Below the pieces are notes generated by a model. It did no database searches. It was not told the DNA's origin and worked only from the letters and a program-made list of their open reading frames with translations. 64,000 bases of DNA from Pseudomonas sp. RIT-PI-AD (lineage in GTDB: Bacteria; Pseudomonadota; Gammaproteobacteria; Pseudomonadales; Pseudomonadaceae): the NCBI RefSeq assembly GCF_025642785.1, contig NZ_JANZKU010000001.1:62001-126000 (forward strand), read 5' to 3'. Both the position numbers and the translations under genes were made by a program. Each line of letters starts with the position of its first letter. Positions within the stretch are counted from its first letter, which is position 1. This document shows positions 31,240-39,925 of the stretch, piece by piece.

Positions 31240-31578
31240 ATGAGTACAGCCTTCAACGACGACATCAGCAGCAACGTGCTGCGCCACATGAAAGAGGGCG
31301 GTTTCGATTTCGCCCGCGTCCATCCCATCGAGTTCTACGCGATCTTCCCGGACGAGGACCGGGCGCGGCTGGCTGCCGGCCAGTTCCGCGGCGAGTGGTT
31401 GAACGCCCAGGTATCGGCCCGCGACGGTGCCTGGCATCTGCAAGTGAGCAAGGTGATGTACGCCACGTCCGGCGGCATAGACGACTTCGAGCAGGACCTC
31501 GAGGCCGTGGTCGAGCCCCTTGGCGGAATCCTCGACGGCTGGGGCGTCACCCAGGAACTGGAGGCTGTGCGGGTCTGA
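31240..31578 (+). CDS. rraB: RraB-family ribonuclease E inhibitor
   Basis: A 112-residue acidic protein resembling RraB/DUF1260, which binds RNase E and slows mRNA decay. Conserved features are the ISSNVLRHMKEGGFDFA-type N-terminus, the aromatic FYAIFP strand, and the GGIDDFEQDLEAVVEPLGGILDGWG C-terminal region. A strong AAGGAGG ribosome site lies 7 bases before the start. The gene stands alone, convergent with rnt. Confidence 0.78.
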   Translation: MSTAFNDDISSNVLRHMKEGGFDFARVHPIEFYAIFPDEDRARLAAGQFRGEWLNAQVSARDGAWHLQVSKVMYATSGGIDDFEQDLEAVVEPLGGILDGWGVTQELEAVRV

Positions 31579-31704
31579 TCGGTCGCTCTCAATGCACAAT
31601 CTCCGTCTGGCGGCCGGATGACCCGTGCATAGGGCGGGTCGGTCCGGCGAGGCGGAGTTCCGGAAGGCGCCGCGCTCGCGCATCGACCGGCAGCGAGCCT
31701 GCAT

Positions 31705-32379
31705 TCAGTCGCCGTAATCCGTCCAGCCACCCATCTGCTTCCAGCGGTTGACGATACCGCAGAACAGCTCGGCGGTTTTTTCGGTGTCGTAGCGGGCCGA
31801 GTGGGCCTCGCGGCCATCGAAATCGATGCCGGCGCTCTGGCAGGCCTTGGCCAGGACCGTCTGGCCATAGGCGAGCCCGGCCAGGGTGGCGGTGTCGAAG
31901 CTGGAGAAGGGGTGGAAGGGGTTGCGCTTGAGCCCGGTACGGTTGACCGCGGCATTGAGGAAGCCCAGGTCGAAACTGCTGTTGTGCCCGACCAAGACGG
32001 CGCGCTTGCAGCCGTTCGCCTTGAGCGCCTTGCGGATGCCGCGGAAGATTTCGGTCAGGGCGTGCTCTTCGCTGACCGCCATGCGCAGCGGATGGTCCAG
32101 CTTGATCCCGGTGAACTCCAGCGCCGCCGCCTCGATGTTGGCGCCGACGAAGGGTTCGACGCGGAAGAAGTAGCTGTGCTCGGGATAGAGAAAGCCTTTC
32201 TCGTCCATCCCGGTGGTCACCGCGGCGATCTCCAGCAGGGCGTCGGTGGCGGAATTGAAGCCGCCGGTCTCGACGTCCACCACCACCGGAAGGTAGCCAC
32301 GGAAGCGCTGGCCCATGGGATGGCGGATGGAGCCGCCGCCCTGGTTGTCGAGTTCGTCGTCGAACAGATCTTCGCTCAC
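31705..32379 (-). CDS. rnt: ribonuclease T (GTG start)
   Basis: A 224-residue DEDDh 3'-5' exonuclease that trims tRNA and other stable RNA ends. Active-site blocks are VVDVETGGF (Asp and Glu), HNSSFDLGF (Asp) and [10 protein letters not shown] (His and Asp). The start is GTG at 32379, supported by an AGGAGG upstream and the family N-terminus SEDLFDDEL; the longer frame upstream is not conserved. Start and pyrC stop overlap (GTGA), so rnt is translated with pyrC. Confidence 0.96.
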   Translation of the reverse strand: MSEDLFDDELDNQGGGSIRHPMGQRFRGYLPVVVDVETGGFNSATDALLEIAAVTTGMDEKGFLYPEHSYFFRVEPFVGANIEAAALEFTGIKLDHPLRMAVSEEHALTEIFRGIRKALKANGCKRAVLVGHNSSFDLGFLNAAVNRTGLKRNPFHPFSSFDTATLAGLAYGQTVLAKACQSAGIDFDGREAHSARYDTEKTAELFCGIVNRWKQMGGWTDYGD

Positions 32380-33422
32380 GCGTTGTCCTCCTGCAGGCGC
32401 CAGCGCAGGGGTTCGCCCGCGCGCAGCGGAATCACTGTGTGCTCGCCGAGCGGCAGCTCGGTGGGAGCGTTCCATGTCTGGCGTACCAGGGTGATGCGAT
32501 CGCGATTGCGCGGCAGGCCGTAGAAGTCCGGGCCGTACAGGCTGGCGAACGCCTCCAGGCGGTGCAGCGCGTCACGTCCTTCGAAGGCTTCGGCATAGAG
32601 TTCGAGGGCGGCATAGGCGCTGTAGCAGCCGGCGCAGCCGCATGCCGCTTCCTTGGCGTGGCGTGCGTGGGGCGCGGAGTCGGTGCCGAGGAAGAACTTG
32701 GGGTTGCCGCCGGTGGCGGCGTCGAGCAGCGCTTCCTGGTGCCGGTTGCGCTTGAGGACCGGCAGGCAGAAGAAATGCGGCCGGATGCCGCCCACCAGCA
32801 TGTGGTTGCGGTTGTACAGCAGGTGATGGGCGGTGAGGGTGGCGCCGACGTTGGCCGACGCCGCCTCGATGAACTGCACGGCGTCGCGGGTGGTGATGTG
32901 CTCGAACACCACCTTGAGGGTCGGGAAGCGCTCCACCAGCCGAGCCAGGTGTTCGTCGATGAAGACTTTCTCGCGATCGAACACGTCGATCTCCGGCCGG
33001 GTGACCTCGCCATGCACCAGCAGCGGCATGCCGACCTCGGCCATCGTTTCCAGGGCCGGGTAGATCAGTTCCAGGCGCGTGACGCCGGAGTCCGAGTTGG
33101 TGGTGGCGCCCGCCGGGTACAGCTTGGCCGCATGGACGAACCCGCTGGCCTGGGCGCGGCGTATGTCCTCGGGCTGGGTCAGGTCGGTGAGGTAGAGCAC
33201 CATCAGCGGTTCGAAGCGACTGCCCGCCGGCCGAGCGGCGAGGATGCGCTGACGGTAGGCGTCGGCTTCGTCGGCGTTGCGCACCGGCGGTACCAGATTG
33301 GGCATGACGATGGCGCGGCCGAAAGTGCGCGCGACATCGCCGACGGTGTGCGGCAGCAGCGCGCCGTCGCGCAGGTGGATGTGCCAGTCGTCGGGGCGCA
33401 GCAGGGTCAAACGGTCGGACAT
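32376..33422 (-). CDS. pyrC: dihydroorotase
   Basis: A 348-residue class II dihydroorotase of pyrimidine biosynthesis that cyclises carbamoyl aspartate. Zinc ligands are the His pair in DWHIHLRDG (residues about 12-18). The carbamylated Lys is in HAAKLYPAG, with further His ligands in LVHGE and FEHITT. The catalytic Asp is in LGTDSAPH. It is first of a two-gene unit with rnt and divergent from motY. Confidence 0.97.
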   Translation of the reverse strand: MSDRLTLLRPDDWHIHLRDGALLPHTVGDVARTFGRAIVMPNLVPPVRNADEADAYRQRILAARPAGSRFEPLMVLYLTDLTQPEDIRRAQASGFVHAAKLYPAGATTNSDSGVTRLELIYPALETMAEVGMPLLVHGEVTRPEIDVFDREKVFIDEHLARLVERFPTLKVVFEHITTRDAVQFIEAASANVGATLTAHHLLYNRNHMLVGGIRPHFFCLPVLKRNRHQEALLDAATGGNPKFFLGTDSAPHARHAKEAACGCAGCYSAYAALELYAEAFEGRDALHRLEAFASLYGPDFYGLPRNRDRITLVRQTWNAPTELPLGEHTVIPLRAGEPLRWRLQEDNA

Positions 33423-33552
33423 GGAGGCTTCCAGGCGGGTAAATCAAGGATGGAATGCTACCGGAAAAGCCCCTCGCAGGCACTGGCTATCAAGTTTCGC
33501 CGGAGCCGACCGATAGCCCCTTCGAGTGCAGTGATCGCCGTGGGAGCCCGCC

Positions 33553-34482
33553 GTGCGCCAGTATCTTGTTCTGCTCAGTCTGTTCGCCAGCTTGCCCGCC
33601 GCGGCCATCACCTTTCAGACACGCCTGGAAAAGGTCGAATGGAAGGTGGACGGCGATATCTTCGAGTGCCGCCTCGTGCAGCCCATCACCGATTTCGGCA
33701 GTGGCGAATTCGTGCGCCGCGCCGGCGAACAGGCGACGTTCCGCCTGAAGGCGCGGGAACATTGGATGGGCGCCGGTTCCGCGACCCTTCTGGCGGCGGC
33801 GGCACCCTGGCAGCCGGGGCGCGGCGACATCAACCTCGGCTCGGTCACCGTGGGCAACGGCGAAGTCCCCTTCAACAGTTCCCAGGACCAGGCCGGGCGC
33901 CTGCTCTCCGGGTTGATGGAAGGGCGCAGCCCGTTGGTCAGGCACCGTACCCGGGCGGGCGGCGAAGCCTTCGAGGTACGCTTGCTGCCGACCAAGTTCC
34001 GCCAGGCCTACAACGACTACCAGACCTGCACCGCCAAACTGCTGCCGGTGAACTTCGACCAGATCAAGAACGCCCAAGTCGGCTTTCCCGGTGGCGGTAC
34101 CGAACTCGATGACATGGCCAAGGCCAAGCTGGACATCATCCTCGAATACATCAAGGCCGACCCCAGCGTGAACCACGTGGAGCTGGATGGCCATTCGGAC
34201 AACAGCGGCAACCGCCTGACCAACCGCGATCTGTCGCGGCGGCGCGCCCTCGCCGTGGTGGACTATTTCAAGGCCAACGGCTTCCCGGAGGACCACATCG
34301 TGGTGCGCTTCCATGGCGAGCGCTACCCTCTGGTGCCGAACAAGAGCGAAGCCAACCGGGCGAAGAATCGCCGGGTGGTGATCAGCCTGTCCCGGGATGC
34401 CGCCAGTTCCGCGGCCCCGCCTGCCCAGGCGCCCGCGGCCGAGCCGGCGAAGGCGCCGCTGGCGCCGGCCGCCACCTCCTGA
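33553..34482 (+). CDS. motY: MotY-like flagellar stator-ring protein (OmpA C-terminal domain)
   Basis: A 309-residue exported protein: signal peptide at residues 1-18 (LVLLSLFASLPAAA), a MotY N-terminal domain (about 19-150), and an OmpA-like peptidoglycan-binding domain (about 165-275) with HSDNSGNRLTNRDLSRRRA and NRAKNRRVVI. The C-terminus is Ala/Pro-rich. MotY forms the T ring under the flagellar basal body and holds stators in place. Its position beside pyrC matches what I recall for pseudomonad motY. A plain OmpA-family lipid or wall anchor is the alternative. Confidence 0.85.
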   Translation: MRQYLVLLSLFASLPAAAITFQTRLEKVEWKVDGDIFECRLVQPITDFGSGEFVRRAGEQATFRLKAREHWMGAGSATLLAAAAPWQPGRGDINLGSVTVGNGEVPFNSSQDQAGRLLSGLMEGRSPLVRHRTRAGGEAFEVRLLPTKFRQAYNDYQTCTAKLLPVNFDQIKNAQVGFPGGGTELDDMAKAKLDIILEYIKADPSVNHVELDGHSDNSGNRLTNRDLSRRRALAVVDYFKANGFPEDHIVVRFHGERYPLVPNKSEANRAKNRRVVISLSRDAASSAAPPAQAPAAEPAKAPLAPAATS

Positions 34483-34617
34483 ACGAGGTCGAGTCTCAGG
34501 TCGCGAAATCGTCCTGAAATGTCGCCTGGTCGTCATAAGCTGTCGCGCCCCTGTAATTTCCCGCCGGGGATCAGTAGAATCACCGCTTTTCCGACAACCC
34601 CCTTGGAGTTGATGGCA

Positions 34618-35835
34618 ATGGTGGACGTGAAGAAGGTTGTCCTGGCTTATTCCGGTGGCCTGGATACCTCGGTGATTCTCAAGTGGCTGCAAGACACCTA
34701 TTCCTGCGAAGTGGTGACCTTCACCGCCGATCTCGGCCAGGGCGAGGAGGTCGAGCCGGCCCGCGCCAAGGCGAAAGCCATGGGCGTCAAGGAAATCTAC
34801 ATCGACGACCTCCGAGAAGAATTCGTCCGCGATTTCGTCTACCCGATGTTCCGCGCCAACACCGTCTATGAGGGCGAGTACCTGCTGGGTACCTCCATCG
34901 CCCGCCCGCTGATCGCCAAGCGCCTGATCGAGATCGCCAACGAGACCGGCGCCGACGCCATTTCCCATGGCGCCACCGGCAAGGGCAACGATCAGGTGCG
35001 TTTCGAGCTGGGGGCCTATGCGCTCAAGCCCGGGGTCAAGGTGATCGCGCCCTGGCGCGAGTGGGACCTGCTGTCCCGCGAGAAGCTGATGGATTACGCC
35101 GAAACCCACGGCATTCCGATCGAGCGCCACGGCAAGAAAAAATCGCCGTATTCCATGGATGCCAACCTGCTGCACATCTCCTACGAAGGCGGCGTGCTGG
35201 AAGACACCTGGACCGAACACGAAGAAGACATGTGGAAGTGGACCAAGTCGCCGGAAGCGGCGCCGGACGCGCCCACCTACATCGAACTGACCTACCGCGC
35301 CGGCGACATCGTCGCCATTGACGGCAAGGAGCTGAGCCCGGCGCAGGTCCTGGCCGAGTTGAACCGCGTCGGCGGCGAAAACGGCATCGGGCGCCTGGAC
35401 ATCGTCGAGAACCGCTATGTCGGCATGAAGTCCCGCGGCTGCTACGAGACGCCCGGCGGCAGCATCATGCTCAAGGCCCACCGCGCCATCGAGTCGATCA
35501 CCCTGGACCGTGAAGTCGCCCACCTGAAAGACGAGCTGATGCCGAAATACGCCAGCCTGATCTACACCGGCTACTGGTGGAGTCCCGAGCGGCTGATGCT
35601 GCAACAGATGATCGACGCCTCGCAGGCCAGCGTGAACGGCGTGGTACGCCTGAAACTGTACAAGGGCAACGTCATCGTGGTCGGCCGCAAGTCCGACGAT
35701 TCGCTGTTCGACGCCAACATCGCCACCTTCGAGGAAGACGGCGGTGCCTACGACCAGGCGGACGCTGCCGGCTTCATCAAACTCAACGCACTGCGCATGC
35801 GCATTGCCGCGAGCAAGGGCCGCAAGATGCTCTGA
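34618..35835 (+). CDS. argG: argininosuccinate synthase
   Basis: A 405-residue ligase that joins citrulline and aspartate with ATP, the step after ArgF. The N-terminal ATP-pyrophosphatase motif AYSGGLDTS lies at residues about 10-18, and [11 protein letters not shown] and the C-terminal TGYWWSPER blocks are intact. ATG codons occur at 34612 and 34618; I chose 34618 since it gives the usual 405-residue length and a nine-base gap to GGAG. A clear terminator follows. Confidence 0.98.
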   Translation: MVDVKKVVLAYSGGLDTSVILKWLQDTYSCEVVTFTADLGQGEEVEPARAKAKAMGVKEIYIDDLREEFVRDFVYPMFRANTVYEGEYLLGTSIARPLIAKRLIEIANETGADAISHGATGKGNDQVRFELGAYALKPGVKVIAPWREWDLLSREKLMDYAETHGIPIERHGKKKSPYSMDANLLHISYEGGVLEDTWTEHEEDMWKWTKSPEAAPDAPTYIELTYRAGDIVAIDGKELSPAQVLAELNRVGGENGIGRLDIVENRYVGMKSRGCYETPGGSIMLKAHRAIESITLDREVAHLKDELMPKYASLIYTGYWWSPERLMLQQMIDASQASVNGVVRLKLYKGNVIVVGRKSDDSLFDANIATFEEDGGAYDQADAAGFIKLNALRMRIAASKGRKML

Positions 35836-35858
35836 CGGCGTTCGCGCTGCGACCCAGA

Positions 35859-35880
35859 CCCCGGCTTCGGCCGGGGTTTT
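35859..35880 (+). terminator. rho-independent terminator of argG
   Basis: A 7-bp GC stem (CCCCGGC / GCCGGGG) with a TTCG tetraloop, directly followed by TTTT, 23 bases after the argG stop. Confidence 0.9.
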
Positions 35881-36486
35881 GCATTTCCGGCCGGCGTCCC
35901 ACGGAGGAAACGTGACGATCGCCACGTCCTGAACCGATCGCCTCATCGCTCGCGGACGCAGGCGCTGCCGCGCGACGTGCAGTCCTACCCCTCTCGAGGG
36001 CATCAGGATGAGATCGCCTCACGCCTTGTCGCGGGACGGCGATCTGGACGCATCCGTGCCGCCCACAGGTTCACTGGGAACCACCCCGACATGGCGCAAG
36101 GGCCCTCGCGGATTCGCCCTGGCGCGTTTCGGCTAGGGCGAAGAAGCCCAGCACGCCGCTCTGGAGCCGACCCGCAACCGGGAGGGATAGGCAGCGAGGA
36201 CATCCGCTGGCGCGGTGGCTGGATCGTCCTCGAATCGGCGCCGATGAAGCATGGCTCCCCTCGTCCTGGCGTTCGTCGAAGACCCCGACGGTCAGGGGTG
36301 GAGTTGCTGGCGCCCGGGCGGGACGAGTGAAGGCGTTTCCGGGTAGGGAGTGAACGTGCCTTGCCATCGCGATGGCTGACGGAAGTCATGGGTGCGAAAC
36401 GGATGCCGGCTTCCATAGCTCTCGTTATATGACCGGACGTAGTGGGCTCGATAGTTTTTCGTCGGAGCGGTATTCACTGCACAAAA

Positions 36487-36510
36487 ATAAAAAGCCCCAA
36501 ATGGGGCTTT
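36487..36510 (-). terminator. rho-independent terminator of the quinone reductase gene
   Basis: On the minus strand AAAGCCCC-ATTT-GGGGCTTT is followed by a T-rich tail (TTTTTATTTTT), about 70 bases beyond the stop of the 36580-37158 gene. Confidence 0.85.
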
Positions 36511-36579
36511 GAATAGGTACGCCGATAAATATCGTTAAACTGCGTTATTGTCGATTCGTCTGTAATTAATGCTTTTTCG

Positions 36580-37158
36580 TCAGGCGTGCCGGCCGTAGTC
36601 CAGAACTTGCGCCGTCCAGTTTTCCTTCTGTTTCTGTGTCGAACCCAAGATCGGGCCAAAGTTGGAAACTTTCACCGGTTTTATTCCACTGAATTCCAAG
36701 ATGGTTTTCTTCATTTGATTATGGCCCGGCATGCGGAACACCCAGCGGTAATACCAGGGCGGTGTATCCATGGTTACCAGAAGATGCGCCGAGCGGCCGG
36801 CCAGCAGGCGATCCCAGAACTTCGAGTTATCCCGGTATTTGAAGGCGAAGCCCGGAAGGAAGATGCGATCGAAGAATCCTTTCAGCAGCGCCGGCATGGC
36901 GCCCCACCAGGTCGGGTAGACGAAGACCAGGTGATTGGCCCAGGTGATGGCCTCCTGGGCTTGCACCAGATCCGGTTCGAGGGGCTGAATCTTCTTGTAC
37001 CCCTCGTGCAGGATGGGATCGAAGGCCAGATCGCCCAGGCGTATCTGCCGGACTTGGTGGCCCGCCTGGGTCGCGCCCGATACATAGGCATCGGCGAGGT
37101 GCGCGCAAAGGCTGTCGGAGGAAGGATGGCCGAGGATCACCAGTATGTTCTTGCTCAA
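36580..37158 (-). CDS. flavodoxin-fold NAD(P)H:quinone oxidoreductase (TTG start)
   Basis: A 192-residue protein of the MdaB/KefF/NQO1 family. The N-terminal strand and FMN phosphate loop are VILGHPSSDSLCAHL (residues about 6-20). The YPTWWGAMPALLKGFFDRIFLPG block (about 82-104) is the family core. Its start is TTG at 37158; no better start lies in frame. It reduces quinones by two electrons with bound flavin. It is divergent from the biosynthetic operon with 911 bases between them, so it may or may not belong to that locus. Confidence 0.87.
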   Translation of the reverse strand: MSKNILVILGHPSSDSLCAHLADAYVSGATQAGHQVRQIRLGDLAFDPILHEGYKKIQPLEPDLVQAQEAITWANHLVFVYPTWWGAMPALLKGFFDRIFLPGFAFKYRDNSKFWDRLLAGRSAHLLVTMDTPPWYYRWVFRMPGHNQMKKTILEFSGIKPVKVSNFGPILGSTQKQKENWTAQVLDYGRHA

Positions 37159-37958
37159 GAGGGGTACCTGACGGGGAGGGTCGAAAGCGCGCGAGCCTAA
37201 AGTCTGCCCCTACTGGCAGAGTCAAGCTGGGTCGGGACTGCTCCCATATGCAGGACTCGGGAAGCAACCGGGTTATGTGCTCCCGTTTTCTTGTACGATC
37301 GTTCCAGAAAATACCAAATCCTGTTTTCATGGGCCTTGTACCCCCGGCATCATCTGTACCGGATTTTTCAACGCGCCTTTTTTTACCCTCGTCATGACCC
37401 GAGTGAACGCGAATTAACCCTGCATAGCGGGGTTTCCCTGGGTTTTATCCTTAAAAACACGACCGTTCGTCGCAGCTCCTTGCCGTTTGTCCAGCCTTTT
37501 CCCGGCTCGCCGGCCGAAGGCCGGGCGACGAAAGGAGATGCCTCGAGACTGTATTTAGGTTTCGGCGAAGACAAACCGATACATCGGCGGTTACCGAAAA
37601 ATCCTCGGTCGGCGGTTGTGCGCACCGACCCGCGAGACTTGGCTGCCTCACCCGGGAATGGGGCTCCGGCGACCCTCTTGCCGAAGCAACCTCATGATTT
37701 TTTTGTGGAAAAGAAAGAATTCGGCGGATTGGCATTAAGTCGAATAGCCGACTTTAATGACTATCCCTATAGTGCCGGCTAATTAAAGTATTAGTCAGTA
37801 CAGTAAAGTGTGGATTGTACAAACGGTTAAATGGCGCGTCATTCTAATTACGCTTTATTAAGAAAATATTGCCGCAGGTACTAAAGCCTGTCCGACAAGA
37901 ATAAGAAAACTCTACTGTTTCCATAATCTTCGGCACATTAAAACGCTGCGCGGCGCGG

Positions 37959-37990
37959 TTGACTCTTCCCTTAGGGGGAGAGTTTAGATT
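37959..37990 (+). promoter_or_regulatory. MerR-type promoter with operator dyad in a 20-bp spacer
   Basis: TTGACT (37959-37964) and TAGATT (37985-37990) are separated by 20 bp instead of the usual 17. The spacer region holds the dyad CTCTTCCC-TTAG-GGGGAGAG (37963-37982). Over-long spacers filled by a dyad are the hallmark of promoters activated by MerR proteins through DNA untwisting. The layout closely resembles the E. coli copA promoter bound by CueR. It points at the ACP operon, whose first start is at 38070. A merR gene lies at the far end of the locus. Confidence 0.65.
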
Positions 37991-38021
37991 GCGCCGGCCG
38001 CAGCAAGGTATGCCGCTTATT

Positions 38022-38039
38022 ACTTCATGCACATGAAGT
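38022..38039. repeat. 18-base inverted repeat in the leader of the ACP operon
   Basis: ACTTCATG-CA-CATGAAGT is a perfect 8-bp dyad, 30 bases upstream of the ACP start codon and downstream of the predicted transcription start. It could be an operator or an mRNA hairpin affecting translation. Confidence 0.5.
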
Positions 38040-38069
38040 TTGGCCTATGGATATATAAGGAGTTGCATC

Positions 38070-38639
38070 ATGAATAATCCTCTGGATTTGGATAGCGTCA
38101 TTGCCAGTACGCGTGAAATCCTCGCGCAATTGTTAGTTATCGATGTCGACGATATCGAAGCCAACAGCAGTATCGTCGAAGACCTCTCCGCAGATTCTCT
38201 CGATATCGTCGACCTGAGTTTCCAACTGGGCCGCCAATATGGTTGCACATTGCCGAAAACCACCGTGCTCGATCATGCGGCGGCGGTATGTGGCGATATC
38301 CACGAGTTCGTCAATGAGTCGGGTCTCACCGAAAACGGCAAAGCCCTGCTCGAGGGCAGCCTGAGCGCCTATGCGCCGGATCAACTGCGGGTCGGTATGA
38401 AGCCGGGCGACGTCTTCGCGGTGACCACCGTGCGCAACTGGGCCGAGCAGTGCCGCAACGTCTTCAATTACCTGCCGGCCACGTGCCCCGAGTGTGCGGG
38501 TCATCAGGCCGTGCTCAACGAGCGTCAGCAAGTCGTCTGCGCCTCCTGCAGCGCGCGCCTGACGCCCGCCGACGGTGACGAGATTTCCCGCCGCCTGGTC
38601 GAGACGTTCGTCTCCGCCCACCTGGAAGAAAACGCCTAG
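38070..38639 (+). CDS. acyl carrier protein with C-terminal zinc-ribbon-like domain
   Basis: A 189-residue protein. Residues about 5-85 are an acyl carrier domain with the phosphopantetheine attachment site DSLD (Ser43). The rest, about 105 residues, is unusual for an ACP. It contains two CXXC knuckles (Cys139/142 and Cys157/160) spaced like a zinc ribbon, suggesting a protein-docking module. An AAGGAG stands 7 bases before the start at 38070, the first gene of the operon. The carrier probably holds the growing acyl chain for the following ketosynthases and reductases. Needed helpers (transacylase, phosphopantetheinyl transferase) must come from primary metabolism. Confidence 0.85.
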   Translation: MNNPLDLDSVIASTREILAQLLVIDVDDIEANSSIVEDLSADSLDIVDLSFQLGRQYGCTLPKTTVLDHAAAVCGDIHEFVNESGLTENGKALLEGSLSAYAPDQLRVGMKPGDVFAVTTVRNWAEQCRNVFNYLPATCPECAGHQAVLNERQQVVCASCSARLTPADGDEISRRLVETFVSAHLEENA

Positions 38640-38647
38640 GAGTCGCC

Positions 38648-39925
38648 ATGCGGGCTCGCGAAGTCTATGTCACCGGCTACGGCCTGGTGGCACCTACCGT
38701 GCTGGACGCCGAAAGTCTGTTCCAGCGGATCTGCGATAAACGTTCATGCGTACGCGAGCATCCGTTGTTCGCCGAGCTTGGATTCCCCAATACGGCCGCC
38801 GGCTATATAGACGACGTGCAATGGCAGCGGATCGCCGAAGGCTTCGTGGGCGACGCGGGCGCGCAACCCCGGCAGGCGCTCCTGGCGGAGTTCGTAGCGA
38901 AACAGGCCTTGCGCCATGCGGGCCTCACGGCGGCGGCGTTCGGCCAGACCGCCAGCGGCCTGTTCCTCGGCGCCAACAAGTACTGCGCCGACAGCCACGA
39001 CCTCGACCAATTGACCCTGTGCATGGACGCCGACGGCAGCCTCGACCTGGATCGCTACCTGCAACGCCAGGTCAAGTCCGAGCATCCCTTCGCCCGCCGG
39101 GTCGACCAGCAGACCTTCCACCTGGCGCAGAGCCTGGGCATCCGCGATCAGGTGTCCACCCATGCGGACGCCTGCGCCGCCGGCACCATCGCGATCGGCA
39201 GCGCTTATCGCGCCATCGAGCGGGGCGACATCGACCTGGCGATCTGCGGGGCGGTCGAGCTGATGGCCAACGAACTTCCTTATTACATGTTCAACAGCCT
39301 CGGCGCGCTGTGCCAGAAGGCGGAGTTCGCGCCCGAGCAGCAGAGCCGGCCGTTCATGCGCGACCGCTGCGGCTTCGTCCTCGGCGAGGGCGCGGCGCTG
39401 CTGATCCTCGAATCGAAGCAGCATGCCGAACGACGCCAGGCCCGACCGATCGGCCGGGTGCTCGGCTACGCCAACTATTGCGAGGCGGAAAAGATGACCT
39501 CCAGCAGCCGTGACGGCAGCAAATACGCGCACTGCATGGAGGCGGCCATCGAGGACGCCGGCCTGCTGCGCTACGCCGTGCAACACGTGAATACCCACGG
39601 GACGTCCACCCAGGTCAACGACAGCTGCGAAGCCCATGCGCTGACCCGGGTGTTCGGCAAGATGCTCGACGGCGTGACCCTGACCGCGAACAAATCGGCC
39701 ATCGGCCATTCCCTCGCCGGCAGCGGCGCCATCGAAGCGGTGCTGTCGCTGATCAGCCTGCGCGACGGCGTGCTGTTACCCACCCTGAACTATGACGAAC
39801 GGGGCGCGGAATTCCCCGAGCTGCGTTTCCTCTCCGAACCGGTACGCCAGTCGGTGGGCGTGGTGCTGTCCAATTCGTTCGGCTTCGGTGGGGTCAACAG
39901 CTCCATCGTCCTGGGGAGGGCATGA
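38648..39925 (+). CDS. beta-ketoacyl-ACP synthase 1 (complete active site)
   Basis: A 425-residue type II ketosynthase of the FabF/KS-alpha group. The catalytic triad is complete: Cys176 in DACAAGT, His317 in NTHGTST and His354 in NKSAIGH. The C-terminal GFGGVNSS loop is intact. It condenses malonyl-ACP with an acyl chain held on the ACP. It starts 8 bases after the ACP gene and overlaps the next, KS-like gene (ATGA), like the coupled KS-alpha/chain-length-factor pairs of aromatic and polyene pathways. Confidence 0.93.
   Translation: MRAREVYVTGYGLVAPTVLDAESLFQRICDKRSCVREHPLFAELGFPNTAAGYIDDVQWQRIAEGFVGDAGAQPRQALLAEFVAKQALRHAGLTAAAFGQTASGLFLGANKYCADSHDLDQLTLCMDADGSLDLDRYLQRQVKSEHPFARRVDQQTFHLAQSLGIRDQVSTHADACAAGTIAIGSAYRAIERGDIDLAICGAVELMANELPYYMFNSLGALCQKAEFAPEQQSRPFMRDRCGFVLGEGAALLILESKQHAERRQARPIGRVLGYANYCEAEKMTSSSRDGSKYAHCMEAAIEDAGLLRYAVQHVNTHGTSTQVNDSCEAHALTRVFGKMLDGVTLTANKSAIGHSLAGSGAIEAVLSLISLRDGVLLPTLNYDERGAEFPELRFLSEPVRQSVGVVLSNSFGFGGVNSSIVLGRA

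Larger units (their letters stand above)
35836..36579. other. intergenic, left edge of the biosynthetic locus
   Basis: Besides the argG terminator (35859) and the quinone reductase terminator (36492) I see no supported gene in these 744 bases. The open frames on both strands carry no recognisable domain. GC content falls from about 36410 onward, marking the start of the accessory region. Confidence 0.5.
37159..38069. other. long AT-rich regulatory region before the biosynthetic operon
   Basis: 911 bases, clearly more AT-rich than the core genome, between the divergent quinone reductase gene and the ACP gene. A 163-codon open frame at 37291-37782 has no ribosome site or recognisable domain and I do not call it a gene. 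The last 120 bases hold a MerR-type promoter and an 18-base inverted repeat, described separately. Confidence 0.6.

Noticed and set aside
33490-36003. 837-codon minus-strand open frame opposite motY and argG
   Set aside because: Shadow frame of two well-recognised genes on the other strand; no domains of its own.
37291-37782. 163-codon open frame in the spacer before the ACP operon
   Set aside because: No ribosome site, no domain, unusual amino acid make-up rich in Arg and Pro, and it lies in what looks like regulatory DNA.
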